Of a stretch of DNA of 64,000 nucleotides, positions 20,986-32,200 are shown piece after piece. Below the pieces are notes generated by a model. It saw only the letters and a list, made by a program, of their open reading frames with translations. It was not told where the DNA came from and did no database searches. Made by a program: the position numbers and the translations under genes. Each line of letters starts with the position of its first letter. Position 1 is the stretch's first letter. The stretch is from Diphasiastrum complanatum (Eukaryota; Streptophyta; Lycopodiopsida; Lycopodiales; Lycopodiaceae), in NCBI GenBank assembly GCA_029204225.1, contig CM055095.1, positions 44,751,446 to 44,815,445 of the forward strand. Reading direction: 5' to 3'.

Positions 20986-22700
20986 ACCCACGACCTGAAG
21001 TAGTGCCGGTCCCTCAGCACTCCGCCGGTTCAATAAAGTGGGTGCTTGGCTCGCCTCTGGTTGATCAGGTAACTGGTCACATCTTCCATAGAGTTGATTC
21101 TTCCAATATTTTTCAAGTCATTATTAGTGTGCAGGGACTTGTGGACGCCGGTGATCCATCGTTGGTCGATCCAAGCTTGAAAACGGCTCGTCCAGGGATG
21201 GCCCAGATGGCGGCTCATTAATACACACGAGCGATTGGCAGCTGATCTTCCACGCAATTTGAGGCAAATGTCTTATTAGGACCAAAAAATATCAGTGGAA
21301 GAAAGTTATCCCACTTGGTCTCTATACCCATGAGATACTCCAAGTCCCTGGTGTAAGTTGTTGTCGCGCGGACTGTTGGGTCAAGACAATTGAAATATTC
21401 ATTTGAAAACTTGTTGAGAGCCCTTTGGGCGTCCACAAGCATTGTCCATCCGTGCTCTGAGGGAATTTTTGGCGAATTGCAATTGTTTAGCGTGATTTTG
21501 TCCAGTGGAATGCCGCATTCTGCCCATTTGGTTCGTCATGAGCATAGCAAAAAATGGGCATTTACCCGGAGTTGTTGAGGATTCATCACATACACGCTGA
21601 TGGCCGCAGGGTCGTGCTTGAATAGCTGTTGGCGCCACTCTGGTTGTGGTTGGAGGGTGGGGAGTGCTTGCAGCTCTTGTCCCTTGATGGTTTGAACCAA
21701 AAATGAGATCTGTCAGCCGCCTCTTGAAGATTCATGGGGATATTTAGATAGAAATTCATTGATCTTCTCCTCCACGAACTTTGGGCATCTGAAGGCCCGG
21801 CTGGCAGATATAGATCACGAGCCTCGTGATGAGGAGGCTTGACCCTCTCCTTGGCTTTGGCTAGGGCCCGTGTCTTGGCCTTGGCCCTATGTGTCTGCTC
21901 CAGTATCTGGGGGCCCTTGGTCTTGTCCACCTGACCTCTGGTCCTGACTGGTTTCCCCTGATGCCTGCTGGCCTTGATCCTGGCTCATGCTTGTCGGTGC
22001 AGCATCAAATGGGAGGTGGTGTTGGAATTACCATCGGGGCTGGCTGAGATTTCTGTTCCATAAACTTTTGACAAGCTTTGAGAGCTTGTTTTGCCTGGAC
22101 GAGCTCCTGATTTGCGCTGGCCCGATACTTGTTGAACTCCACCTGGTAGTTGTTCAGGGTTTGGCTGTATACCTGCACCTAATGCCTAAAATGATTCATC
22201 TCTGCTTGAGAGAGTGGCCTTGAATCAGGTGCGGGTTGAGCTAACCAGACGAGTTTTTCATGTTGTAAGCCCTGCACCTATGCCCCCAAGCGTGCGTTTT
22301 CCATTTCATAGATCTGCAGTTGTGCTTGGAGGGGGGCAAGTCTTTGGACAGCTTCTAATTGAAGCTCCTACTCTTTGAACAGGCTTTGAATATGCTTATT
22401 TAGGCCATCTTCCTTTTGCTGCAGCTTTTGGGTCTCATGTTGCCCACTGAGTTTGTGTTGTTGAGCTATTTGCAGTTCTTGCTACAGCTTTTGAATCTCG
22501 GCTCACAACTGCGTATTGCTTGTGGCTAACTTCAGTACCCGGCTGTCCAGAGAGGTTCGGGCAGCTACCGCATCCTGGATGAAGGTTCCCAAGGCTTGGT
22601 AGGTGTATGGGTTTCTTTCCTTGCCTATCCTCAACTCAAGATCTAATCAATCTAGCATCAAGGAGCTGAAGTTGGTTGTCACGCGTAGGTTCGTTCCCAT
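20986..22700 (-). pseudogene. Decayed coiled-coil protein, retroelement gag-like, unrecognised
   Basis: Less AT-rich than its surroundings. From an ATG at 22700 (MGTNLRVTTNFSSLML) the minus strand reads mostly open with scattered stops. It continues through a Q/E/L-rich coiled coil (ELQIAQQHKLSGQHETQKLQ at about 22.45 kb), a Gln/Asn-rich helix (TLNNYQVEFNKYRASANQE at about 22.15 kb), a basic Arg/Pro linker, then blocks such as VEEKINEFLSKYPHESS and NKFSNEYFNCLDPTVR. The layout (coiled coil, basic linker, globular end) could be a gag or capsid of a gypsy-like element, but no protease or RT follows. Confidence 0.35.
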
Positions 22701-23199
22701 GAGAGCGATAGCATAATTCAGATTTCAGCATGAATGGAAGATCCACATCTACTCTAACATCCATTAACCCTAAGCATTAACACTACAATCATTAATACTA
22801 AGCTTACTCTTTCTCTCTCATAAAAGTATAAAAACATGCAAACCCAATAACAATCAGATCCAACAATCGATAAATCCAAAGAAAGCATGAGAGATAGAGA
22901 AAAAGTGATAGAGATTCATAAATCCATTTCACAAGAGAACCAATCTGCTTTATTGAAATGAAGATATGTACACGTGTAGAAAACTTGAGTTGATTCCTTT
23001 GTATAGTAGAGAGGAGGACCCTGGCCTCTAAATCCTATTAGTCCATTTCTGCCTCCCTAACTATTCAAATTTAAAAAAGAGTGGGAACCATCCAAATTGG
23101 AGAGAAACCCAACTTTATTCACTAACTTGACATTTAGGCCCTGTGACATTAAAAGTCCTGCAAAAAGACCTAAAGTCCTTTTATTGACTTTCTAACTAA
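22701..23199. other. Unassigned leader-like DNA
   Basis: AT-rich sequence upstream (on the minus strand) of the coiled-coil pseudogene. No LTR boundary found. Confidence 0.35.
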
Positions 23200-24000
23200 T
23201 CAAATAACTACGTGATCATCGAGTTGGACTTACACAATATTGGACGTATTGCAAGATGGTTACTGTTATTGACTGAATTTGACTTTCGAATTGTGGTTTG
23301 AAAGGGGAAGCAACATTATCTAGTCGATCACGTTTTGCGAATTGAATCCGCACCAGTTAATACTGAAGTGGATGATGAATTACCAGATGTTGCATTGTTC
23401 TATGTAGAAGTAGTACCTGAGTGGGCAGTGGATATTGTTGAGTACCTGATGCTAGGACAACCAAATGACTCTTTGACAAAAGTATAGAAGAGGCAATTGA
23501 TTCATAAGGCTCAACCTTATCAATTGATTGCAGGACAATTATATCATCGTGGATCAGACAATATTCTACATAGATGTGTTTTACTGCATGAAATCCTAGA
23601 TTTAATCATGTTTTCACATGATGGCATGGGCGGAGGACACTTCTCTACAGATATTACTGTTTGCAAAATTTTGCAATCAGGATGTTGGTGGCCTACGTTT
23701 TATAAGGACATAGAAACTTATATTCAGACATGTGATATTTGCAGCGAGCACGATGGCCTACTAGACAGAACTATGAACCCTTGCATCCGGTTTTATCGCA
23801 AGCACCATTTGAAAAATGGGGACTGAATCATGTTGGTCCTATTCATCTTGTCACGCAAGGATCTTAGGCCCGATACATTATCGTAGCAACTAATTATATG
23901 ACCAAGTGGGTTGAAGCCAAAGCTATCAAAGTTGCTGATGTGATATCTACAGCCAAGTTTCTCTATGATGTTGAAGAGCTGTTTGCCTATTAGCCTATTC
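23200..24000 (+). mobile_element. Ty3/gypsy RNase H tail and integrase fragment
   Basis: Reading frames give the RNase H end (LLTEFDFRIVV, then YLVDHVLRIE) and, in 23497-23826, an integrase HHCC zinc finger with H-DGMGGGHFS and WPTFYKDIETYIQTCDIC. After a frameshift near 23.79 kb comes the integrase core start APFEKWGLNHVGPI and TKWVEAKAI. Stops and frameshifts make it inactive. LTRs were not found. Confidence 0.75.
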
Positions 24001-24379
24001 AAACTTGAGACTCGAATTGTGTGTCAATGGTAGGAGTATTTGTTAGTTTGTCTGGAACTTTGCTCTTGTCTTTCAGGTCAATAAGTCGATCCTCGATAAA
24101 AATGACATCTATGAATACCTCCACTAAAGATCAAAGACTATAATGTTGAACCCATAGAACCAAAGAAAATCGGATGGTGGACAAACCAACCCAACCATAT
24201 CTAGATCAATCAGATTTAGTCCCAACCAATGCTCAATAAGGGAGAGGTATCACTCCAGCAGCCTACTGCTACAAACACCAAAATTAGGCATACCCTCCAA
24301 GAAGGGCCATGCACCACTAGTAGTGCATTATGACACCTCACTAGAAACATATGCAACCTAACTAGGCCATGTCATCTAA
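24001..24379. other. Unassigned DNA between two retroelement fragments
   Basis: No motif recognised. It may belong to the copia fragment on the right. Confidence 0.35.
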
Positions 24380-24990
24380 TTCTCCTATAAGTCATCGATA
24401 GATCTATATGTAAATATTTTTGTGAATGAAACCATTGAGAAATGAGTTCTTCTGTTGCTGCAATTGCCAACACGATTTGAATAGATGCAAAGTTTTACAA
24501 TAGGACTGAAGGTCTCTGTATAGTCAATTCTTGGTACTTGTGAGTAGCCTTTGGCTACAAGTCTTGCCTTCCATTTTGATATCAAGCCATCGGAGTTATA
24601 CTTTCTCCTGAAGATCCACTTGCAATCAATGATCAACATTGCCTTTGTGCAATCCATGATACTACAAAATCCAACAACATGAATAATTTTAGACCAAGGC
24701 TCAACAAGTCATGCAATTGGTTCGACAAGAGTCCATGTTTGGTTCTTGATTAGTGAATTATATTCACTATTTTTTGTTGCTTTCCACATATTAGAGTCTG
24801 CATTCGATAGTGCATCTTAAATAGTAAGTGGCTTTTCTATGTTGCCCAAAAGCTTGAGGAGTAAACCTCCTTGGTGGATGCATCATTCGAGTAGATCTTC
24901 GAACATTCTGTTGTTCATCACGATCTACAAATGTTTTTGTACTAACCAAACATCTTTAAGGGTTTTGTTGTTGAAGGCTTATCTTGATGC
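24380..24990 (-). mobile_element. Ty1/copia reverse transcriptase N-terminal fragment
   Basis: The minus strand reads EYNSLIKNQTWTLVEP near 24.75 kb and then CKWIFRRKYNSDGLISKWKA, RLVAKGYSQVPRIDYTETFS in the 24657-24385 frame, the canonical start of copia RT. A frameshift follows SPIVKL. The catalytic YVDD part is missing. Confidence 0.72.
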
Positions 24991-25766
24991 TTGATAATTT
25001 GTCTGGTTAGGTGTAGATGTTGATGTCCAACATTGCGACTACTTATGTTGAGTACAATCATATAGGTCATAGATCTTGGTGTGCATCTTTCAATTTTCTT
25101 TCTCACTTCTCATAGTTACTTTTATTGCATCAATATTCCCAATGGTGAATCTATCTTTGTGTATTAGCACTAAAGCAAGGTGTACATTAAAAGTTTTCAT
25201 TGAATTTCATCATTAGAACATCAAAAAGTGATCACACAACCAATACTCACATCTCAATTTCAAATGGCTATCTTCTCATTTAGTGTATCATCATGTAAGC
25301 AACAAGTATATCCAAAGGTTACAATCATTTCAACATCAAATTGGAATAAGAAAATAAATATTGTATATACATGAATATGCTTGTATTAGTGTTGGTTTTT
25401 GTGGAAGGTTAGGGGCAGTTATATGAGTGAAGTGAAGGAAATCTGTAAAGGAAAAAAGAAAAGTTAGAAATTTTCCAAAGAAATCAAAAAATGATTTGTT
25501 TATAGGACGAATTTCTTTCGTTGTTGTTCAAGATTATATGTGTTTAGCTTGTCATAGAAATATAAGCTTCATAACTGCTATAGAGCTTTGAAATATTGAG
25601 GAAGAAGAATGCAATAATTGCAGGCTAAGCTCTTCTTTCATTGAAAATAAAGAGTCAAAGCATTTAGGCAATGGACTCATAAAGCATTGCCTTTCTGAAA
25701 TTGCAAATAGGGAATCAATAAAAAAGTTCTTGATGCTTTCCAAAGCGCTTATTGTTCTTTGGAGAC
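24991..25766. other. Unassigned AT-rich DNA
   Basis: No gene recognised. The last five bases, GAGAC (25762-25766), are the left target-site duplication of the next element. Confidence 0.45.
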
Positions 25767-26293
25767 TGTTGGAATGTAAATGAAATTGCTTACATTACCA
25801 TAGGTTACTTTGACCCAAAAGGTCGAGAGTTGTGTAACCATGGTCATTTATTATATTAGGCCTACTAAACTTAGAGTTAGCTAAGTTAGTATGAAATTAA
25901 CTTGGTAGGGACTCATGGGTCCACTAGGCCTAATTGTGACATTAAGTACTCCAACTTGACATATTGGAAGTACCTTATTCTTTCTATGTAACTTATAGAA
26001 AGTTGGATAGTCAATAGTCAAGTAGTTGGACAACCAATAGTCAAGTATTTGGAAAGCCAATAGTCAAGTAGTTAGATAGCCAATAGTCATGAAGTTAGAT
26101 GGTCATCTTGGACTATATATATGTGTGTATCCCATTTGTATAAGATACTTTTGTAAGCAATACTGACTATTCTCCTTGGTTGTCCACGAGTTTCTAAAGA
26201 AGAGGGTTTCTAGCCATCTCTCTCTTTCTTTTGAGAATGCTTTGTGTGATTGAATAGTTAAGATCCTGGCTCCTTAGGCTTCTATTTCCTACA
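25767..26293 (+). repeat. 5' LTR (527 bp) of the deleted copia element
   Basis: Begins TGTTGGAATG and ends CCTACA. Contains four copies of a 23-bp minisatellite unit (about 26003-26094; TTGGATAGTCAATAGTCAAG) and a TATATATATG promoter-like stretch near 26114. Confidence 0.93.
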
Positions 26294-26306
26294 TGGTATC
26301 AGAGCC
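26294..26306 (+). promoter_or_regulatory. Primer-binding site (initiator tRNA-Met type)
   Basis: TGGTATCAGAGCC begins directly after the CA end of the 5' LTR. Confidence 0.92.
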
Positions 26307-26381
26307 TTTAGGTGATCATATTGCTTGCAGGAGGGCGCCCAATAGGAAGCTATCTTCTTTCCCTTTTCGTTGTAGAAGCTT

Positions 26382-27191
26382 GTGAAAGTGCATGATGGAA
26401 GCAAAGTTCAAGGTGCTGATAACACCTCTTATCCTATCAAAGGTATTGGAGTGATCCCCATTTTCTTACCCAATGGTGAGGAGAAGTACATTCGTAATGT
26501 ACTTTATGTTCCAAAAATAAAAAAGAATCTCATTTCGATCTCTACAATTATGAACCAAGGATTGGTTGTGGAATTCAAAGAAGACAAATGTCTTATCAAA
26601 GACCCAAAGAGATCTCTTATGATCATTGCTTCGGGAACATTACGTGGTGCATTGTTCCTTATGGATACCTATGAGCGAAGAGCTTCATCATCTTTTTGTC
26701 TTGTTGCATCAAGTTCACATTCTTTGGAGTTGGCTGAATTATGGCATGCTAGGTTTAGACATCTCAACTTTGCTAGCTTGAAGATGTTGAAGAGATTCAA
26801 TATGGTTGAAGACATTCCTAATATTGAGCATCCCAAAGGACATGTATGCGAAGGATTAATACTTGAAAAATTCCAAAGACAAGCTTTTCCAATTGATGGA
26901 ACTATTAGAGTTGATGGCAAATTTGATTTGGTTCATAGTGATGTATGTGGTCCAATGAGGACCGAATCCATTGGAAGGTGTAAGTACTTTGTTACTTTTA
27001 TTGATGACCTTTCAAGATTTACATGGATTTATCCTATGAAGGCAAAATCTGAAGTTTTTCAACGCTTTAAGGATTTTCTAGCAATGATAAAAAACCAGTT
27101 TGGGCACTCTTTGAAAATCTTACGTACCGGTCGAGGAGGGGAATATATAAAGAATACGTTCGGTACTTTTCCTTTTATATGTTGGACATGA
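26382..27191 (+). CDS. Truncated copia polyprotein: GAG-pre-integrase plus partial integrase
   Basis: An uninterrupted 269-codon frame. Residues about 1-85 read KVHDGSKVQGADNTSYPIKG and YIRNVLYVPKIKKNLISIS, the region just after the copia protease. LWHARFRHLNFASLK is the HHCC zinc-binding start, but the second cysteine of the final pair is replaced (CEGLILEKF). DLVHSDVCGPM and TFIDDLSRFTWIYPM carry the first two acidic residues of the integrase DDE triad. The third is lost because the frame breaks off after LKILRTGRGGEYI and runs into 3' non-coding sequence. The ATG is probably a chance internal codon left by deletion. No protease, RT or RNase H remains, so it is not functional alone. Confidence 0.85.
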   Translation: MKVHDGSKVQGADNTSYPIKGIGVIPIFLPNGEEKYIRNVLYVPKIKKNLISISTIMNQGLVVEFKEDKCLIKDPKRSLMIIASGTLRGALFLMDTYERRASSSFCLVASSSHSLELAELWHARFRHLNFASLKMLKRFNMVEDIPNIEHPKGHVCEGLILEKFQRQAFPIDGTIRVDGKFDLVHSDVCGPMRTESIGRCKYFVTFIDDLSRFTWIYPMKAKSEVFQRFKDFLAMIKNQFGHSLKILRTGRGGEYIKNTFGTFPFICWT

Positions 27192-27319
27192 TTGGGGATG
27201 AGATTTCGACTACTTCGGTGCGAAGTTTATTTGGCGACATGAAGTTCGGATAGCAAGTTGCATTTTTCTCTTTCAAGAAGTTACTTCATGTTATGTTATG
27301 CATTTCCATTTAAGGAGAG

Positions 27320-27815
27320 TGTTGGAATGTAAATGGAATTGCTTACATTACCATAGGTTACTTTGACCCAAAAGGTCGAGAGTTGTATAACCATGGTCAT
27401 TTATTATATTAGGCCTACTAAACTTAGAGGTAGCTAAGTTAGTATGAAAGTAGGGACTCATGGGTCTACTAGGCCTAATTGTGACATTAAGTACTCCAAC
27501 TTGACATATTGGAGGTACCTTATTCTTTCTATGTAACTTATAGAAAGTTGGATAGTCAATAGTCAAGTAGTTGGACAGCCAATAGTCAAGTAGTTGGATA
27601 GCCAATAGTCATGAAGTTAGATGGTCATCTTGGACTATATATATGTGTGCATCCCATTTGTATAAGATACTTTTGTAAGCAATATTCACTATTCTCCTTG
27701 GCTGTCCACGAGTTTCTAAAGAAGAGGATTTCTAGCCATCTCTCTCTTTCTTTTGAGAATGCTTTGTGTGATTGAATAGTTAAGATCCTGGATCCTTAGG
27801 CTTCTATTTCCTACA
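27320..27815 (+). repeat. 3' LTR (496 bp) of the deleted copia element
   Basis: Same ends as the 5' LTR (TGTTGG...CTACA). It has three rather than four 23-bp units (about 27548-27616) and an 8-bp deletion near 27449, which together account exactly for the 31-bp size difference. Confidence 0.93.
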
Positions 27816-28137
27816 GAGACATACGAAAATGAAATATGTTGCTCCAAACTTAATTGGGAAGAAAGAGAAACATAGCTTCACATGTATTTGTTAGTCAAAT
27901 GTATTGTAATACCTACATGATGCATAAACATGATCTAGGAAAACAACAAATACTTGGAGATCAATCAAATCTATGAACTCTTGGATTTTATGTGATGCTC
28001 CATAAATTAAGGATGAAGATAGAGATTACTATTTTATAAGAAAAATGACAGTTTAGATTATTGTTATTTATCTTCACTATACTAGTACAAGGATGTAACT
28101 CTTGAATATCAGTTAACTATCTATATTATCTTTATTC
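27816..28137. other. Right target duplication and unassigned DNA
   Basis: GAGAC at 27816-27820 is the right-hand target duplication. The remainder is AT-rich and without motif. Confidence 0.5.
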
Positions 28138-28849
28138 TGTTGCAGCGAATCGCGATTCGCGATTCTAACAACGAATTGTGCAAAAAACAATTATTAAAAA
28201 AAAAAAATAGCTTATGGCTGAAATTTTTTTTAGGGGAGCAATGGTCTAGCGTTTTGCCTCCAAGAAGTGCAGTAGATAGGGCACAAACAGATAAGTCAGT
28301 AGCTATTTGGTTGTTATTTGCTCTGGTTCTCAGTAATTGTTAATGTTACAGCCAGGCCCCAAACTATCAACTCTATGGATGATGATCACTTTTGCAATCA
28401 TTTCACTGAAGATGTGAGTGCAATGTGCATACAGTTGGGGGCATTAATATTGGACCCTTCTTGGCATGCATTTGGACCCCATTTTTTTCTTGGGTGGGGG
28501 GGGGCGGTGCAGGGAGAGTAGCGCCCCCCGAAGCAAAAAGCGAGGAACAATTGCTCTACAGTTCTCTGTCTCTATCCTAACTGGGACCATCTGTGATTGC
28601 AAACAGGCTAGAGGTTAGTTTTGAATTTTTATCCTTGACAGAACCCAACATAGATTAATGCACCTGAACTGGACCATCCTGTACCCGAAACATTCGACTA
28701 CACAATAATAATGCTCTTAATTAGAGCTTTCATCTGATACCCATATTGCCCCAAAAAAAATCAAAACAAAAAAAAAAACAATTCTAAACGATTCTAGGAA
28801 AATTCAGAATCGCGATTCTGAACCGCGATTCGGAATCGCAGTGCAACTA
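28138..28849. mobile_element. Non-coding element with GAATCGCGATTC-rich inverted ends
   Basis: The left end GTTGCAGCGAATCGCGATTC is mirrored at the right end, whose reverse complement reads GTTGCACTGCGATTCCGAAT. Both ends contain overlapping copies of the palindrome AATCGCGATT. The interior is non-coding and includes A-runs and a G-run near 28500. I could not find matching target duplications. The terminal palindromic arrays resemble subterminal repeats of plant hAT-type MITEs, which is inference. Confidence 0.5.
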
Positions 28850-29260
28850 CGCTCCACATACAGAGTAGAACCACCTTGGAGATAGCTGCAGTCTAGCTTG
28901 CCTAGAATGTAGAGTAGAAATCATAAAAATTTCACTGATGCCACAGAAAGAATCTCTTCAGATTGAGGTCGCACTTCACCTCTTGATTAACAAAGTAAGC
29001 ATCCTGACATTAGTCCAATCAACAAAATGCACAATGAAGTGAATTCCTGTAGACTATCACAGAGTGGTGGTCAGCTCTGTCAAAATTCCTTCACATTATA
29101 AGGTAAACAGAATAAATGGAATAACATTCCAGTGAGCACTACAAACTGTCAAAGCATAAGCGGTTCTATAACTTATGCTCCTACTTGAAAGCGAGTGTAA
29201 TGCTTTCAATGGCAACAAAATCAATATAATTGATATATAAATTGACTTGATTTCTCTTTT
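28850..29260. other. 3' flank of the J-domain gene
   Basis: On the minus strand this directly follows the deduced stop codon at 29261-29263 and probably contains the 3' UTR. No other feature seen. Confidence 0.4.
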
Positions 29261-32200
29261 TCATTCAATGCAAATGCACCTGTCTTCTTTAATTACACAA
29301 AGTGGCATTAGTCTTCCCCAGGAAACTGCCCTTTCTGTAGTCAAAAAGCCCCTTTTTTCCGCTCCATATATTGTATCTTTTGTCCTTTTGTTCGAAAACC
29401 CATCTTTTCGATTCGCCTTTCTCACACGAGGATTAAATTCTTCCAGCTGAAGTAACCATACTAGTTATCCAGAAAACACGGACTTACTGCTTTGTACATG
29501 GAAGAAGCCAGTCGTATTCCACATTACTTCTACACCAGTCTTCGCATGTCTTTTTACGGTACCCAAATCCAAACTGTATTTTTGGAGCTAGTACCTTTGT
29601 CTCTATATGGTATTACATCCCCTTTATTTGTCTAGTCAATAGTCCCAGACTGTTCCAAGATCTCTAACTAAACTTGTGCTGTTGTTTAATTACCTCATAT
29701 GAATCCTTTATCTGCCTGAATTTCACCTCTGAATAATCTGTCACAACACACTATAAGCATTAGAAGCAGCAACTGCGGTACATGATTGTAGTCCAAGTAG
29801 GGACTGAGTCGCTCTTTTACATCGAAAGTACAACCTGAACACTTGTGGCTTGTTTGTTCGAAGCATTATATACCTTTGTTTTCTTGGTTTCTATCGGGAT
29901 GGTACTCCATTGCTTTTTGGCGAAATGCAGCCTGCAATGGCATGCCAAATCAAATTTCTGTCATGTGCCTCACAATTCTCTCATAAACTGACCATTACCT
30001 TAAAGTTTCAAACTAGTCCATATTTATGGCAAAAGCAAACATTAATTTCCAGCTTTTAAACAGTTCAAATCATATTATCTGATACAAAAAGAAACCAGAG
30101 CATCAACAAGAACCCCACCAAGTATTAAAACATATATAATTATTTCTCATAATGTAAATATGATAGAGAGTATTGCTCTATGATACCGGGAGCCTTATTA
30201 CTTCATGTATACAGTAACCCCTACAGGTCACTCATATTGGGCCCCATATCATCACTGGTAAGACATTGGAAAGTTTTGGGCCCCACATTAATGGCTTTTG
30301 TATGTCGTCACATGAACATAACCCAATCACTAGCCACTACAGTATCTCGTTGTGAAACATCGGTGGAGTTGGAAATTATTTTGCTTCTTCAGCAGATAGT
30401 GTCTACCAATTTGTTAGCTTTGCAGAAGAAAGGGGAGCAAAATGGACCAGACATATAGACAAGGCAGCCAACCCTTGGCCCACTAGAGAGAGTATAGATC
30501 AACATTGTTTGCTTAGATTTTGGCATGGGAATTGAGAGCTTTTCAAGGGAGAACTCGGTGTAAGTCGTCCTTTATAAGAGGGCCTGCAAAGCAATTCATT
30601 GTTGATAGTATTGATATGTTGGTTGCAGATTGATAATCAAATGAAGAACTGTTGTTCTCTTTTTGTCTTTTATGCATGATCTTGCATGTGGATGTGCTCC
30701 TAACTTGGTAACATAGCACTTTCCATGGCAAGGAGGAACATTTTCTGAAGAGATTAAGTTTGTAACTTTTGAGGTGGATGCCAACTTCAATAAATAGAAG
30801 TTTCAACCTCACATATAGTGCTTTCTGAGGGGGAGCCGTTTTTTCTCGATTTTTCACCATTTATCTTCCAAAATGCCTAGAGTTAGATAGGGCCAACTTT
30901 GACAAGGCCAAGAGCGGCAGACTTTGTTTCTTTGCATGAAAAAGGAGCACCTTTGAAGGATTTAGAGATTCCACGAATTGCAGTTTGAACTGGCGAATCT
31001 TATGAGGAACTAGTACTGAAAAAAGCCCGATTTGTCATTGATTGTCAGTTTTAATATTTTATCATGATAAATTTTGAGTATTGTAATATGTATTTGAACT
31101 TTGAAGTTTTATCATTCATGTTCCCACCAATGATTCATAAAGCTGGACTTTAAGATTGTCCTTCGAAAGGGAAAGAGAGAAAGGCTATGTAGTAGATAGT
31201 ATCTAGTATCTTCATTCATGTTTGCTCAATTGCATAAGTTTTTGCTCGCAACTCGATGCTACTAGAGGCAACCAGACTACAGGTCTCGACTCTCACATTT
31301 CAATGCACAAACATGTAGACAGATCAAAGCACATGTCATGAACACAATACTCACTAGTGGTGGTATATAAAGAGCTGTAAACAGTCGTCCAAAACTTGTT
31401 ATTGTAAGAACAGCAGGCCTAGCACTAGAAAATTCCAGAAAAACAAAAGAAAAAGGCTTGGAATGGTTCACAGATTAAATCGCTTCTAACCAAACACATT
31501 GGCTCGTTTCAAACGGCCGATTCAAATCGCCCAAGAAACTATACAAGGACTGCAAAAACAGACATAAGAAGTCTAGAGGTCAATCCTTCAAGGCCCTAGG
31601 TAACTCTATCATCTCATGTGTTGATATATAGTTTAAAGACACAATTTGTAATAATTGTGGCTTAAATACAGCAATTCTTGGCCCCACAACCTCATTCATA
31701 TGAATGGTTTCATAAAGGACCAAGTTGTCAATGTCCTATTTGACAATGGATCCACACTCTCCGCTTGTTGTAGGGCAGCAAAGCGTGGAAGACAAGGGAA
31801 ATCTTCTAGGAGAAGATCTACAATATCTGATCGCTGGCTGAGTCTATATATTAAGCTAGATTAGACCTATAGTTCGTTGCTGCCTACAAATCACTGGAAC
31901 CTGATCACTGCATGCAGGGTATTTGATCGTTGTTGCCTAACAGATCTGTTTGCTGATGGAACCGACCTGATCTCTATCTGGCTGAGCTGGAACGCTGGCT
32001 GTATCAGATAGCTACTGCATACAGATCACTGCATCATAGCTATTTACTGTGCTGCTGGAAAAGTAGATCAGATTGATGCTGGAAAAATTAGATCAGATTG
32101 CTGCAAGAAAACAGGTCGCTACTTGAAAAATCAGATCATAAAATTGTTGGAGACAGGTGGCTACTGATCAGAACATATTGGTAGATCGTTGCAGATTGCC

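Larger units (their letters stand above)
25767..27815 (+). mobile_element. Internally deleted Ty1/copia element with both LTRs and target duplication
   Basis: 5' LTR 25767-26293, primer-binding site 26294-26306 (TGGTATCAGAGCC), polypurine tract about 27312-27319 (AAGGAGAG), 3' LTR 27320-27815. GAGAC flanks both sides (25762-25766 and 27816-27820), so the two ends come from one insertion event. The interior is about 1 kb and keeps only the GAG-pre-integrase and the first half of integrase. LTRs differ at about 12 aligned sites (about 2.4 percent), plus an 8-bp gap and one 23-bp minisatellite unit. It is non-autonomous and relatively recent. Confidence 0.95.

Noticed and set aside
26003-26094. 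Regular 23-bp repeats as a CRISPR-like array
   Set aside because: There are no unique spacers, the units are directly tandem within a plant LTR, and the genome is eukaryotic.
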